Positions 25,535 through 39,926 of a DNA stretch of 64,000 nucleotides are shown one piece after another. Each line of letters begins with the position of its first letter. Within the stretch, counting starts at the first letter, position 1. Below the pieces are notes generated by a model, which saw only the letters and a program-made list of their open reading frames with translations, was not told the DNA's origin and ran no database searches. This stretch comes from Haemonchus contortus (taxonomy: Eukaryota > Nematoda > Chromadorea > Rhabditida > Trichostrongylidae): NCBI GenBank assembly GCA_000469685.2, contig LS997564.1:7776591-7840590 (forward strand), read 5' to 3'. A program made the position numbers and the translations under genes.

Positions 25535-25541
25535 TTTGTAG
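25535..25541 (+). promoter_or_regulatory. Probable trans-splice acceptor of rpl-23
   Basis: A TTTGTAG 3' splice motif after a T-rich run ends 5 bp before the ATG at 25547. No upstream exon is apparent. This placement is typical of spliced-leader addition in nematode ribosomal protein genes. It is inferred from sequence alone. Confidence 0.5.
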
Positions 25542-25546
25542 GTAAG

Positions 25547-27431
<1,885 letters not shown>

Positions 27432-27455
27432 GTTTATGTTGTTATCGGTTTTCCG

Positions 27456-27461
27456 AATAAA
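27456..27461 (+). terminator. Poly(A) signal AATAAA of rpl-23
   Basis: A canonical hexamer 25 bp after the stop codon, followed by a T-rich stretch. It matches the short 3' UTRs typical of ribosomal protein genes. Confidence 0.65.
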
Positions 27462-29984
27462 AGTTTTCTGTTTCCCGGTAGCACATTGCTTTCTCGTATT
27501 AAGACATAATTATAAGCTACAATCTTCGGTATGGTGGTCCGAAAAGAAGCAGTTAGTTGAGGTTCTGGGGACTTCGGGTTGATATCTGAACAATATTGAC
27601 ACAATGGTGGCAAACACGTGGTGGGGAAGAGAGTCGCGAGGTAACGACACGCATGTTCTTTCCACCAGCGACTGAACTCTTATGTGCATTTTTTGATCCA
27701 TCATGATCATTGTTTTAGTCCATTTGTGGATTTATGCTTTCTGACGGTAGCACTTGGCCATTCAGTCGCGAGCTCAATGAAAGCTCAGAAATCGCCTCGA
27801 GGAGCTTCTACGCTTATCGACTAGGCTTTGCACATAGTTGATAACAGTGATGGTGGTAATGCTTTTCGATAGTACTAGAAGTCGGCAAAAGTGTTTGTAT
27901 CGATTGTTCATTATTTGTAGTTGTGTTTAAAGAAAGCATTCCAAGCAGTATTCCTTCAAAGAGGCACAAGTATGAGATCAAATCTAAAATCCTTAAAATA
28001 AGGATTTTTCTATTACCACACAGTGTATGGCATCACTTAGGACTGGTTCAATGGCTCGGGACAAAGAAAATTGCAAAAATTGTTACCACAGCTAGTTTAA
28101 CTGAAGTAAAAAATGAAAACGACTGTAGCCTACATACACATGGAATTCACGTCCAAAAAGTTTGGCCCACATGCAGACTAACTGCCGTAAATTTGTTGAA
28201 CCAGTTTTATAGACGCAAGTTCGTGGATAATTTCATTTCGGGAAACAATTAGATGAGAACGAAGTCAATGGTGAATGAATGAGAAAATGTGCTAGACGGT
28301 TTAAAAAATTTAAGTCTAAGGCAAATGGGAAGAACGGCCTGAACAGTTGTTGATTGAAAGTCTTCATTACTGTTCCGTCAACTAAAATGAGTATTCTACG
28401 GAGCAAAACGGTAGTATCCGCACCACTGGTATTCCGAAGAACCATAATTTATTAGTATTCCTGACAACGAGTTGTTGCTACTTGGATTTCTATGGAAACG
28501 AATTTTATGGGGCAATTCGCAAATGAGCAGTATAGTGCAAACGTGTAACGTTTCAGATGAAGTGAACACGTATGCCCAGAGGAGCGAATCCTGGCTCAGC
28601 AAATTAAGCTTTCCATCCTTCCGGGATCACTGAATTGGCTTCAGCCCCGTCTGGAAGTACAAAAGCGCTGACTTGTACATTGACTGGCCACCTGAGTTCG
28701 TTGTATAGATGACATAAGCATTAAAACGGCACTACGAGTCTGAATGAAAGCCGATTGCGTGGCGTATCTGAGAAAAAGAGAATGGATCAACAGCAAAGGA
28801 TTCACGCCTTAATCCTTTCGAAACTCGCTCGATTTGGTTAAATGGCTAAAACACAACTAGCATTTTAAAGACGTCCATGGAAAGCTGAAAATGACATCAC
28901 TAGTCGTCTTTTCCCTTATTTCTGCAGTCTGCTTGCTGTTTCCATTTTTAGAATCAAATAGGGAAAGGCGGCAAGAACATAGTCGTTTCGCTGTATTGAA
29001 TTCATTTATCCTCGCTGTGCTTTTCTCACTGAAAAAGAATCTTTCTCGGGCTTGGGAGCATGCATGGTTCAAAATATTGGCGCTGTTTATAATTTTCACC
29101 TCCACTTTCTCACTATTCCATTCATCTTGTACTTTCAAAAATCATCGTTACAATCCTAAAAATCCTAGTCTCTTATGGTAACCTGATAAAGTACATATAT
29201 TGCATCGCAATGTTTTGAACGTCAAATCACATTCCTTGACGAAGATGGTTATTTCCCCCGTCAGAAGAATATCCTATGCCTGAGGCCCATCTATCATCCC
29301 TTCTATTATATAACTCAGTCCTCTTCAATATAATCTGCATTGCCAATGATTCCTCTGATTTCCATATCTTGCCAGGTATCCGTAGTAGCTGTCGTCATTT
29401 CTGGAACTGATGGCTGATTAATTTTATATTCTTCATTTTGATGTTTTCTGCTTTTCCGGCCATTTTGGCTTTTTTGAAGCTGTTTATGTAGTCACTACAC
29501 TATGTAGCTATTGCCTTTGTTTCCTCTCCTCTTCGTTCAATGATATTAGACAATAGTGGATGGTGTCTCTAGTCATGCTGGTAGCCGAAGTTGTCGTAAC
29601 TTTGTTATCATGAGCAAACAGATGAATAAAAATAAACAAATAGTATATCTTAGTGGTACATGAATATATTTGATGATACGAGCGTGACGTTCAAAGGAGG
29701 CGACTGGGACCAGTTCTTATGTGAGTCAGCAAAGAAGGCAGCACCGACCTGTGGTCTTCCAGTTTGCTGATCATGGGGAGGTGACATCACTGGGAATTAT
29801 CAGAAATCAACAAACCAGTCACAGCTTATCTATAAAAAATGACGTAGAAAACTTGCATGTAAGTCAAACACTTTGTGTAACCATGGGAAGCAAAATGAAG
29901 TGAAGTAAAAACGAATAATCGAGGCCTCGCTTGTGTTTTGTAGGTCCGCGACAGAATCTCCCATTACAGAGTTCTAAGGGAGAC

Positions 29985-30230
29985 GTGCGATTCGTGCGAT
30001 TCTTTGTGCGCGCGGCAACTTGTGCGGCGAAATTCGCGATGATTCAAACAATTCCTGCGCCTATCATTGGGGCACAAACTTGAAGTAGAGTACATTAGTA
30101 GGGTCAGACAATCCTACTAACCTACTTTACTTCAAACTTGGGCCCCAGTGATAAACGCTGCAGTCGTTCAAATCGCACCGAATTTCGCCGCGCAATTTGC
30201 CGCGCGCACCCAGAATCGCACGAATCGCAC
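29985..30230. mobile_element. Palindromic MITE, family A, copy 2
   Basis: The ends are built of two gtgcgattc units (GTGCGATTCGTGCGATTC) mirrored at the right end. Inward, gtgcgcgcggcaacttgtgc and its counterpart are inverted over about 50 bp with few mismatches. The core again has GCGCCTATCATTGGGGC and ACTTGAAGTAGAGTA, mirrored across a centre near 30105. It is 246 bp long, within 10 bp of the other two copies, which supports a defined element rather than chance symmetry. Confidence 0.75.
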
Positions 30231-33200
30231 CACACCCCTACTTCTATTGCTCCTGTGCGGCTAACACGAGTTTAGATTCTCAGAAGAAATACCTATAACC
30301 TTCTCTGATCTCTACTTCCGGGAGATTGGGTATTTCGTCAGAGTCAATATAATTTGCAATTTTTCTCGGTTGCGAATGAAAAGTTAAATCATCAAAATGC
30401 CCTACTAGGGAGAAATATGCACTTTTCATTAGTCTACTGGCCATCCAGTGGTACTCTCAGAGTTACCATGCTATAAGCAGAACAGATAACACAACCTATA
30501 TCTGATGGTCCTTCTATGGATCATCTCCTCTCAGACAAATCCAGCTCTCTTCCTATTGTGGTTCCTGAATGCTCGATCTGCCAAAACAAGAGCTGACTCT
30601 GCATAGGCAATCCATGAAACCATGAACCACTCCACTACTCAGGCCTACCACCCTGAACCTAACCCACCGAATATACACTCAATTGTTACTCGGATACAAA
30701 TGTCAAGAGCATGGCTTAAACTTTGTTTTTCCAATTAACAAACTGGGACAGATGTTTGTCACTCGACTTACAATACTGCTCCTTGCCCGTGGCCAACCTA
30801 TGGCTTGCGAGGCAACCGTCGGTTGACCACGGATTAGCGGAAGTATTGTGCTCGTTTGTTTATTTGTTCGTTTGTTTATTTATCATACGGTCTCTTTTGG
30901 CAGAGGTGGTGCACCAAAGAGAATTGAACGCGAAAACAATCAGGTAACTTACATAACTATGTCAACAAAACCGAACCCGTGGTTGTTCGAGTGTATTTGT
31001 TTACTCAACTCTCTTTCCCATGCTATCTTCCCCACGTGAGACTGCATGATGCTTAACATTCGTTTTTAATTTTTCACAATAAAGAGACAAATCTTCATTA
31101 CCCCACGTAGGCCAATCTTGCCATTTCTATCAATAAAGTTACATGGGGTAGCGTTCGAAAGCGCTGAAGTGAGGCTTATCAGCCGATTACTGAAAGGTGG
31201 AACTTCGACATGGTGATTCATTCGGTTATCAGTGAGATAACACAGCATCCAATATAAGCAAACGAATCTCTTTTCCACGAAAATTAGCTTCTTTAGTCGT
31301 CTATGTTCCTTCTAGTCAGTAGCTCTTTGACTTTTCAGAAGTTCTTGGAGCCGTAGGAAAGCTTGAGCTCTTGCAAACATGTAGTGCAAGCGTTTTTTGT
31401 GGGTGTTCCTACAAATTGAATTATAGGCGAAGGCTTGACGTTAACTTCGTTGAAGCTTGTGACTTTGTAGTGTTCGAGGAATAGTATTAATGAGAAAAAT
31501 GACAAAAAAAAAGAATGTCTGGACAACGTACTTTTGCCATATTTTTCAAGAATTCTATCGATTCACTGCGAATTTCTTTTATTACCTTCAATATCACTCA
31601 ATTGCTTTCTCGTCGCTCCATTCACTTCCAACAAAACGCTCTCGTGACACTTCCAGAAGTCTCCTGTTACCAGTTAGCGACTCTTCCCACGTAATTACTA
31701 GATTAGAAGTGAATTAGTCAAAATTGGAGCTTACAGGCTTTCGAATGTTTGTGAAGTTTGAATGCAGAAGTGCCAATTTTCTATATATCGATCCTCAACC
31801 CAAATATCTGGTTGGCCCCAAATTCCTAATATTCTCACTCGAAGACTTACTGTAATTCTTTCTTTTCTGTGAATAGAAGGTAATTTCATGAAAGGAGCTT
31901 CTCCACTCCCGAATGCTGATACTGCCGCCCTGTATGGCTTAGTCCAAACCCACAGATAGATAGTACCTGAAATGGTTTCTTGCATATGCTCCTGAATTGT
32001 TCAACTCTCATTCGAAGTATATCCTATAAAAAGATCGAAGTTCTTTATGCTTCGATAGATCGATTTTTAGGTTGCGCCACGCATCCGGCCTTTATTCGAA
32101 ATCGTATTGGCTTATTGAATGCGTATATGGCCCATACAATGACTTGCAATACGTTCTCAATGTTTAAGCAGTACTTTTATTCTGCCAGACCAGTCTGGTA
32201 TCAATTAATCTGCCCAAAGGGATAGAAACCTTGGTTGGCCTAGACCAGTATCGTCTGGACCACGATCCCCGTACCATGAGTGTGTGTTTGTCGCTACACC
32301 AGCCTCATATTCTATACGTGAACAGTGTGTTATATACTAATGAGCTAAAAAAGTCACAGTTAGAATTCAGCTATTATAAATTCAGAAATTATACCAATCA
32401 CCAGTGGCTGGACATTATCTATTAATAAATTGATAAAGTACACTGTACTTTCCACATTCATCAAAATTCCCATCAATATTCAGCAATTTTCTTTCATTAC
32501 CACGGGTGTCGGGTGTCCAGTCATTGCCAGACTCGCTCCCACGAAACAATTGCCTGGAGTTTGTTCAAGTCTCACTATACCGGTTTACGGCCTGTTTTGA
32601 AGTAATTAGTTCTCGGGTACTCTTCAAATCAATTGTTTTCGTTCATTTCGAGACATCGGTTTCCATGGTTTTTCCGGCCGGTTTCGCGTTGGCAGGGAGG
32701 GAGAGGGGTGAATAACGTTTAACTAGAAGATGCACGCTCAAAACTACGTTCTAGTGATGGTGACGTTATCAAAACGCTGAAAAATCCTCCTATCAGTCCG
32801 GGCCATGTTTGTCGTATGAGCAATTTTTCGTCGTGTGGATATTCGCATAGTCATCAGGTTTACGATTCCCCGCCGAGCAAACTTTTTCATGACTGTCCCG
32901 CTCACACACACACCATTCCCAGCCATTTTTTTCGCTACAACTCCGTGAACTTTGCTTTTGAATCGGCTATTGGGCTGAATTTGATTTTTAGAATGATTTT
33001 TTCTGAGTTTGTTACTTAAATAGATGTCTACTTTGGTACTTGAATTGATTTCATCTTTGGAGGTGGTAATTTGCTCACAAGAAAGGTAATTATTGCTTGG
33101 TTTCCCATCAGAGAGGTAATTTTTGTTTTGGAAAAGTTGAACTTTCAGAAGTTTGGGTCCTTATATGTGCGAAATAGAAAAAGAGCCTAGGAATGTGGCA

Positions 33201-35317
33201 TTAATCCATCCAGGGAAACCTGTCTCTTGTTTGTTGTTAATCTTTGGTCTTTGTTTTCCGCTAAGATATCAATAGCCGTCCCAACGAGGCACATCCAATC
33301 CGTCTTAACAGTTTTTTCTCTTCCTGCTTCTCCGGTGACCAACACCGTAATAGCTATTTCTCGATTGCTCCTTTTCTCGAAATTTTCGAGAATTCTCCAC
33401 ACCTATCTACAGTCAGCTTTGACCGACGTCAGGAAACTTCGAATTAAGTGACTATGACTTACGAGTATATTTAGGAAAGCAGTCCAGGCTGCAGTAAATC
33501 AGTGACCATACATGAAAAAATAAAATTTTAGAGAAAAAATTTCGGTGAGATTGTTCAAGAATTTTAAGGGTTTCTCGGTCTTTAATTTCGAATTTTTCAG
33601 AGTTTCTGCCATTGATAGTAATATCATGTCTAAATCGAGTTCGATATTTCTCGGAAAGTGCTGTGTCCTAGGCGTTTTTGAAGGAACCCACACACTTTTT
33701 TCTTTTTCTCACTCAGATTTATTCATTTATGATAGAACTTAAGTCAGACCTTCTTTCATCTAAGCCCATTTCCGTATTTTGACAGAAAAAAAGTAATCCA
33801 AAACTATTTCTGCCCCCTAGAACTGGTCTAGATGGACGCAGGCGAACGTGGTCGGATAAGGAATTGCTGATACTGCAGTCTTTGTCTTTTTCCATCTTTT
33901 GGCGATAAAAGGTCGCGAGGAATTAGGTGTAGATTAATTTTTTTTTAAGATACGCCATCTAATCCATTATCATTTCTGATACACCGTTGAGTTTCTTTTT
34001 TTCGATAATTCCAATGAATACAACAACGACACGGGGAGAAAAAAGGATTACTGAAAGTTTCCCTTTCCAACATATGATTTTGGATTTCAATATGAATAAA
34101 TAGGCATAAAAAACGGGCCTGTTTGGCTGATGATTTGTAGGATCCGGTCGCTATAGGGTTTCAGACTGGTTTTTGGATGATTCAGTGGGATTGAAGACTG
34201 AATTATTGAGAACGGGTGTTCTCCCAGTGAGCCATACGTGATAGTTCTGTAGAGTACTCTTCCTAATCTGTTCTTCCTAATGGGAATACAATAGGTTGTA
34301 TAAATCTAGTAAGATTAGGAAGTTTTTGGCGTTTCGGTTTTTTGGAAGCCCTGTACTCGAATTCGCTTCGGAATTCTAACAGCGATTAATTGCGTATGTG
34401 TCGTATGCAATGACTTGGGAGGGTAAGCGTAAGCCTAAGCCAGTGCATTTATCGTTCTGAATGAATTTGGCATCAAGCCAAGGAAGGTGAGATAAGTCTC
34501 GTTTTTTCGAGCTGTGAACAAATTACCTAAAATAGTAGAAAAACGAAATTCCCCGAGAATCGGCCGAAATGAGCCATGGAATTCAACTTCATAGCTGTCG
34601 ATTAAGCAAGTTAAAAAGTAATGATGTCAACAAGATCTACGAATCTCTACGACGAAGCAATTTCTCGTTAGGTGTCCATTCATATGACCAGGAAGATTAG
34701 ATTGGAAGGTTGTTGGATCTCCATATTCTTTATTTATGCACATAGAAAGTGAACTTGTCTTCACCATAAAAACGAAATCCGTTAAAGCTGTGTTTTAGCG
34801 AAACAAAATTCTTCGACAAAAGCTGATTAGTATGATATCTTCACTACAAAACCTTCACTTCCGGAAAGTTCTTTACTATCTCCTTTCTTCAGTCCAACGG
34901 CTAAAGCATCTATTGACTGTAGATCAAATTGCGCTATCGTATACAAGTATAAACCAGCGAAGATCACGAGAGGACGCTCTCTGGACTTGCTTACACGAAC
35001 GACATAGTGCGGCACAAGTCTTTCTAATCACTTTTGGGCAATAAGATTATTTTCAACTTTTCCTTCTCAAAATCGACTTTTGAAAAAATTTTACTAATTT
35101 TTAAGTTATGTTAGAGGGACAGTTCTAAGATGGGAAACACTGGAGGCAGTCATATCAGTATTAAGAGGTTGAAAGTCAAGTCCGCCACAGACTGTTCGGC
35201 CTGTGGTTGAATTCAGACTCTGCAGCCCATAGCTGGCTGCCTCTTCTCGCCCCTCCCACCCCCTAGCCAGGAAATGATCCCTAAGCTATAACATTTTATT
35301 GTCGTGCTACATGATAT

Positions 35318-35368
35318 TACCTCATTTGGGTGATATACTGGTAACTACTTAATCAGTGCAATGATTAA
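35318..35368 (-). repeat. 50-bp repeat, inverted copy at 37184-37235
   Basis: The segment around cctcatttgggtgata and ttaatcagtgcaatg is the reverse complement of 37184-37235 with about four mismatches. The pair flanks the first three exons of the claudin-like gene. It could be the end of a dispersed retroelement or SINE present twice in opposite orientation. Confidence 0.6.
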
Positions 35369-35548
35369 ACTAGGTGCCCATAAAGCGTAGATGTAGTAGA
35401 GCCCTTCTGGACACTGAGGGTTTCGCCTGGGACTTTCGACGTTTTTGAAGCCATATTTTGTTCCTGATGTCTGATTGCTATTCAACTCGAGATTTCCAAT
35501 GATTCGCGAAGATTACGCCATGCCCAGAAATCTCAAGTGTTTTCAGGG

Positions 35549-38500
35549 ATGTGCGTCTTTTCAGCATGTGGACAGATTGTCTTCGGTGTTGTGATGATCG
35601 GCTGCGTAGTTCTGACTGCGATACCGACTTTCAATGGAAGTAAGTTTTGGTTTTTCACTAAAAGCTTGGAAAGCTGCCAAAAAAAGGCAATGAACTTTGA
35701 AGAAAAAGAGTATGGATACGAAAAATGCCAGCATCTGATCTAACTGCCCACGAACTAGTATAAACCGAGGTTTTTCAGAATTTTTCTCATGGGATTGCTT
35801 GTCTGACTGGAAAAAATGCGATCCTTTCGAACAGGTCAGTATCGATTGCTGAGCTGTTCATCGAAAATCTCCCGAACCTATCTCATTCTAACTCGTATCT
35901 CTGTTTAGGAAGAGCAAGGTTACATGAAAACAGTTGCCATCTTCATGGTCCTAGCGCTAGGCTTTGAAATCATAGCGCTGATCTGGAATCTTATCGCCTT
36001 GTGAGTTTTTTTTTATGGTAATTGCGATTTCCTCAAATTATTTTTCAGAATGAAAGAAAAAAAAACTACCCCTAAATCCACCTATTTTCTGACCAGCACA
36101 AACACGGTAGTAACTAATATTAAAATTAGTAATACAAATATCTTTAGTGACCTTCGCTTCCTCAGCAATCCTCCTCCCCACTTCCTGCCCCCTTCCCTCA
36201 TCCATATTTAGATGTCGATGGACAAAAATCAGTCGTCACATCGAAATCGAGGGACCGGCAAAAAATTAGAGAATACGTGCGACGAAGAGACCGCAGACGG
36301 CCAAATCAAGGGACTGGCGATTGATTCATCGACTGTAGATCAACCGCGCTACGGTATACGAACATGAAATGAATTGAAGATCGGAGAAAAATTTTTTTGC
36401 GAATTTCCCAACCCAAGCAGCGTACCTCTACACAAGTCCTTCGCCACTGATCCCAGATGTTAAGATCTGCGTTTTCCCACGAACTTTTGCTAAAGTGCTG
36501 CTTTACAAGCGCTAGCTTAAAGGCACAGTTCACGATAATTTTGGGTAATCCAGATTATGATGAAGAATGGAAGACAACATCGAAACTAGTGCGACTGAGG
36601 TGAAGTAACTGCGTGCATCGGTGTTTCCAAAGTGAAAAAATTCTTCGAAAACCGTTAAAAAGGGGGCTGGACGAGTATGAGATCAGAAAAATGAAGGAGT
36701 GGGGCGTCCGGACGAGCTAAGTAGTGTGTTTCACTGCGCGCGTGTGGGTCCTGGTGCGAATACCAGACAATGGTAAGCAAAAATTCATTCACTTAGAAGC
36801 ATAAACAAACAAAAAAACCCTAGTAGCAGCAAAAGTAGCTCACCTTTTCCGGTCTCTAGGGAGTGGGAAATTAAATAAGGGGTCGCGGTAGCAAAGACAA
36901 ACAGGGGAAAAAAGAATGGGAGAGAAACATCGCCTCATCACTCGGCGGTTAGCTGATTGTGCGTGGGTCCTAGAACGAATAATAGCAATCTGTATTGTCT
37001 CGACACTCGTCTAACGTGACACCGATCGAGGGGCGCGAAAGCGAACTTCGGCAGCAACGGGGCTTTCACTATGCCCTAGGCGCCGAGATTGTGGGAGCGA
37101 GAGGGTCCCTTCTACCACCCATGGGGGACGCCGAGTATTCCTAAAGGAAAAACTTAGTAACCTTTTTCCTCGTGAGCCGTGCCTTTAACCATTGCACTGA
37201 TTAAATAGTTACCAGTTTATCACCCAAATGAGGCAATCTCTGCTAAACTGCTCTGCTAAACTAGTCATTTATACTAGCACTTTCAAAATAAAGGTTAGCA
37301 GTGGTTACCATGGCGGGGTTGTCACTGATAGTGACAGTACTGTTCCACTTCAATGTGCAGGGCGTAATCTCTGCTTTGAATGCGACCAAATGCGTCTAAC
37401 TGCTGTTAGCTGCTATTCTTAATCACCGTTCGCGATGTGAGTAGCGTAATATGAGCAAAAAATTTGGTCTTCAAGGGGCTTGAACCTCGCATCGTCTTCA
37501 CTCCAGGCCGAATTTCCGTATCTCAACTTCTAAAAATATGCGTACTATGGGTTGGCGGTAAATACCTATATAAAATGGTAGCTGGTTAGTCGACAGTGGT
37601 GGTGAATCGTTGGTGATGGAGTCGATAGCTATTTGTGGCATATACTGGAGCTCTCGGAAGACGTCCGGATTTCAAACGGCGTCGAAATCATTAAAAACAA
37701 CTTAAACCACAAACACTTCAGTATATGGAACTTTTCATGGTTATTGCAATTAGGCATCTCTGCCTTCGCCAAGATCATTTTCGAAAGGAGGACCAAATAG
37801 CTGAAAAAATTTTTTGGTTACCGGCAATATTTGCAGGATCATTTTGCAGTAGAAACCAGAGCTTATATAAATTTTTTGAAGATCAGAAAAAACAAAATGT
37901 TTTAATCTGAACATTTCAGTTGTGCTTGTTGCTGCAAGCAATTCATTCTACATCCGTTGACGATACTGTCATTCCTTGTCACCTGCTTCCTACTTGTTGC
38001 TGTTATCGTCTATGCAGTGAATAACAAAGATAATTTAGGTAAGCATCCACTCACTTTTGGAAAGCTTTTGTTTGGGATATATTTCTGAGAGTAAGGAGGA
38101 TATTTCGTCTGTTTAAACCTTTTTCTGAAGTAAGGACGTAGGGTACTGTGCAGTGGGTTAGGGTGACAAGGCGAGCTGCCAAATATATGGTTTGTGGATA
38201 GAATTGCCCAGCGAGAAGAGTTTGAGAAAATCAACCAGCCTGGGTGGATAGAAGAGTTGACTAGTAGATCAGCTAGCTAGCAGTTGTATAAGACAGATAC
38301 ACATGCAGACGCCAAAGCGTTTTCGAATAGACAACGAATGCATGGCGCCTCCCGAAATGGAATAAATCGGCTCTTGCAAACTCTGTCTTTTTTCTCTCAC
38401 GATGAAGTCATCCCTATGAAATCCTTATTCGAATACGCATTTCATTAGGGCTCAAGGAAGAATTTCGAAAAGTGCTTGCCAACCTTAAAATCAACTTTTA

Positions 38501-38648
38501 ACCATCGATCTTCATTTCAGGCCACACCCTGCATCACAAGGACCAATACGGATACTCATTCTGGCTTTCGGTCTGTGCTCTAGTATTGGCAGCTGCTGAC
38601 ACCGTCATTGCTGGTGTGACTGTTTGTTTGGGAGGATGCTGTCTGTAA
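35549..38648 (+). CDS. Small claudin-like four-transmembrane protein
   Basis: Five exons (35549-35639, 35779-35834, 35909-36000, 37920-38038, 38521-38648) join in phase to 161 aa. Hydrophobic segments lie at about residues 6-26, 57-80, 91-115 and 132-157. The first loop has W35-x-C37-x3-W41-x2-C44, reminiscent of the W...C...C loop of claudin/PMP22-type proteins. Cys clusters follow TM2 (CACCCK) and close the protein (GGCCL). The topology suggests a junctional or membrane-organising protein. I cannot assign it to a named nematode claudin-like gene. The start was chosen as the first ATG after a TTTTCAG acceptor at 35546, a likely trans-splice or cis-splice site, so an upstream exon cannot be excluded. 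Intron 3 (1.9 kb) contains tRNA-like repeat heads. Confidence 0.75.
36700..37235 (+). repeat. tRNA-like (SINE-type) repeat heads in intron 3 of the claudin-like gene
   Basis: Two successive segments carry RNA polymerase III-like internal boxes about 30 bp apart. The first has an A-box-like gagctaagtag (36714-36724) and a B-box-like ggtgcgaatacc (36753-36764). The second has ttagctgattg (36949-36959) and a weaker acgaataatag. Both share gtgtgggtcct / gcgtgggtcct between the boxes. Neither folds into a complete tRNA by eye, so a tRNA-derived SINE is the best reading. The block ends with the 50-bp repeat also found inverted at 35318. Confidence 0.4.
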
Positions 38649-39831
38649 GAAGGACCACCAAGCTGAAATATCATCATAGCGGTTAATAACAAATGTACTG
38701 ATATGTAGAGAAAAACTATTTTTGTTTGCTCAAATTATGAGTTATTGAACGGGGTTCCCTGTTGGAAAATTCCGTTCTGGCCCCACCCAAGCTACTTTTG
38801 GTTACTATGGCCCTCTAGCCAGCCCGATAAAAGTACTTCTGAAACCCCGTCGAGGTTTTCAAAAGTCTCTCTCGCCCGTCAAGTAGGGGTTGCTCGATAG
38901 TTATTAGAATGCCTGATGATCGTTCACTTACCTCCAATGTAGTGCTGAATGGCATTCTCATTTCCTACCTACGGTATGAGATATCCATAATCTTGCTGAT
39001 TTGGGAAGTTTCGATTTCTATGAGCAATCCGTAAAGAATGGTATGAGTGGAACTTTACTTAGAGAATTGTTTTGACACAGTTATGTAGCTTGCCTTAAGC
39101 AACTTTTCGCCTTTTCCGATCTGTTTAGACAATTGGTGTTTACCAGTCACTGGAGCTTGCTTATACGAAGTGTATTTACCAGATTTTCAACTACTGAATA
39201 CCTGTTTCCGTTTCCCTTGGCGGCATTTATTATTGATCTAAAAAAATATTTTATTGCATTCCTCAATATTCTCTGAAGGGGTACCGTTCGATTTTCCCAG
39301 CCTTACACTGTTGTGATTCAAATTGTTATGTTCTATCATGCTACAATGTGATACTTGTTTGGGTTTATACTTGCTTGAAAAGTATAGTTGTGGGTTCGAG
39401 TCTCGTCCCGGTCTGAAAATATTGCCCACAGCTCAACCGCATTCTTGTGATATATCCTGTAACTGTTCGTTTCTGTATACGATCGCGTTCACTTGTTTGG
39501 ATTTGATAAAAAGGTTCTGTTGCGTTCATCATTTGATCTAAATAAACAATTTATTTACTGCAGCGGTACATAGGTACATTGCCTATGACATTTCCATTCA
39601 AGACTGTCGCGAACGGGATGATGGATGGTGTACTCCGTTAGGGCGCTGATGTTACGACTAGCCACGCGTTACAAGGCGGTCCTGCTACAAGCCACCCCGA
39701 TCGCGGAGAGAGCGAGACACTGCGTGTTGTAGGATACTGCTACTAGATGGTGTGGCATCCAAGGCCTTCCCCCCATGTCCAAGCGTGGCCACTACCCCTG
39801 TCCTATGTACGTGCGAACCGTATATGCGTAA

Positions 39832-39832
<1 letters not shown>

Positions 39833-39919
<87 letters not shown>
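39833..39919. repeat. (TA)43 microsatellite
   Basis: An uninterrupted run of about 43 TA units between tgcgtaag and tgtatataac. The long Tyr-Ile frames in this stretch are artefacts. Such tracts vary in length and can be collapsed or expanded in assemblies. Confidence 0.97.

Positions 39920-39926
<7 letters not shown>

Larger units (their letters stand above)
27462..35548. other. 8-kb gene-poor, repeat-containing interval
   Basis: I find no gene here that I can support. The frames at 28891-29181 (96 codons, with two hydrophobic runs), 28857-29138 and 29721-29903 have no recognised motif or consistent exon partners. The interval holds one palindromic MITE (29985-30230), two dispersed short repeats (about 32118-32147 and 34388-34417) and a fragment near 34911-34955 that recurs at 36329-36370. 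Confidence 0.5.

Noticed and set aside
28857..29181. Opposed 93- and 96-codon frames, the plus one hydrophobic
   Set aside because: No family resemblance and no flanking splice sites; the plus frame's hydrophobicity reflects T-rich DNA.
37470..37500. Minus-strand gaggttcaagcccc, T-arm-like
   Set aside because: The flanking stems do not pair and no complete cloverleaf is visible.
39375..39420. gtgggttcgagtctcgtccc, resembling a tRNA T-arm / B box
   Set aside because: No acceptor, D or anticodon arm could be folded around it; more likely an eroded SINE fragment.
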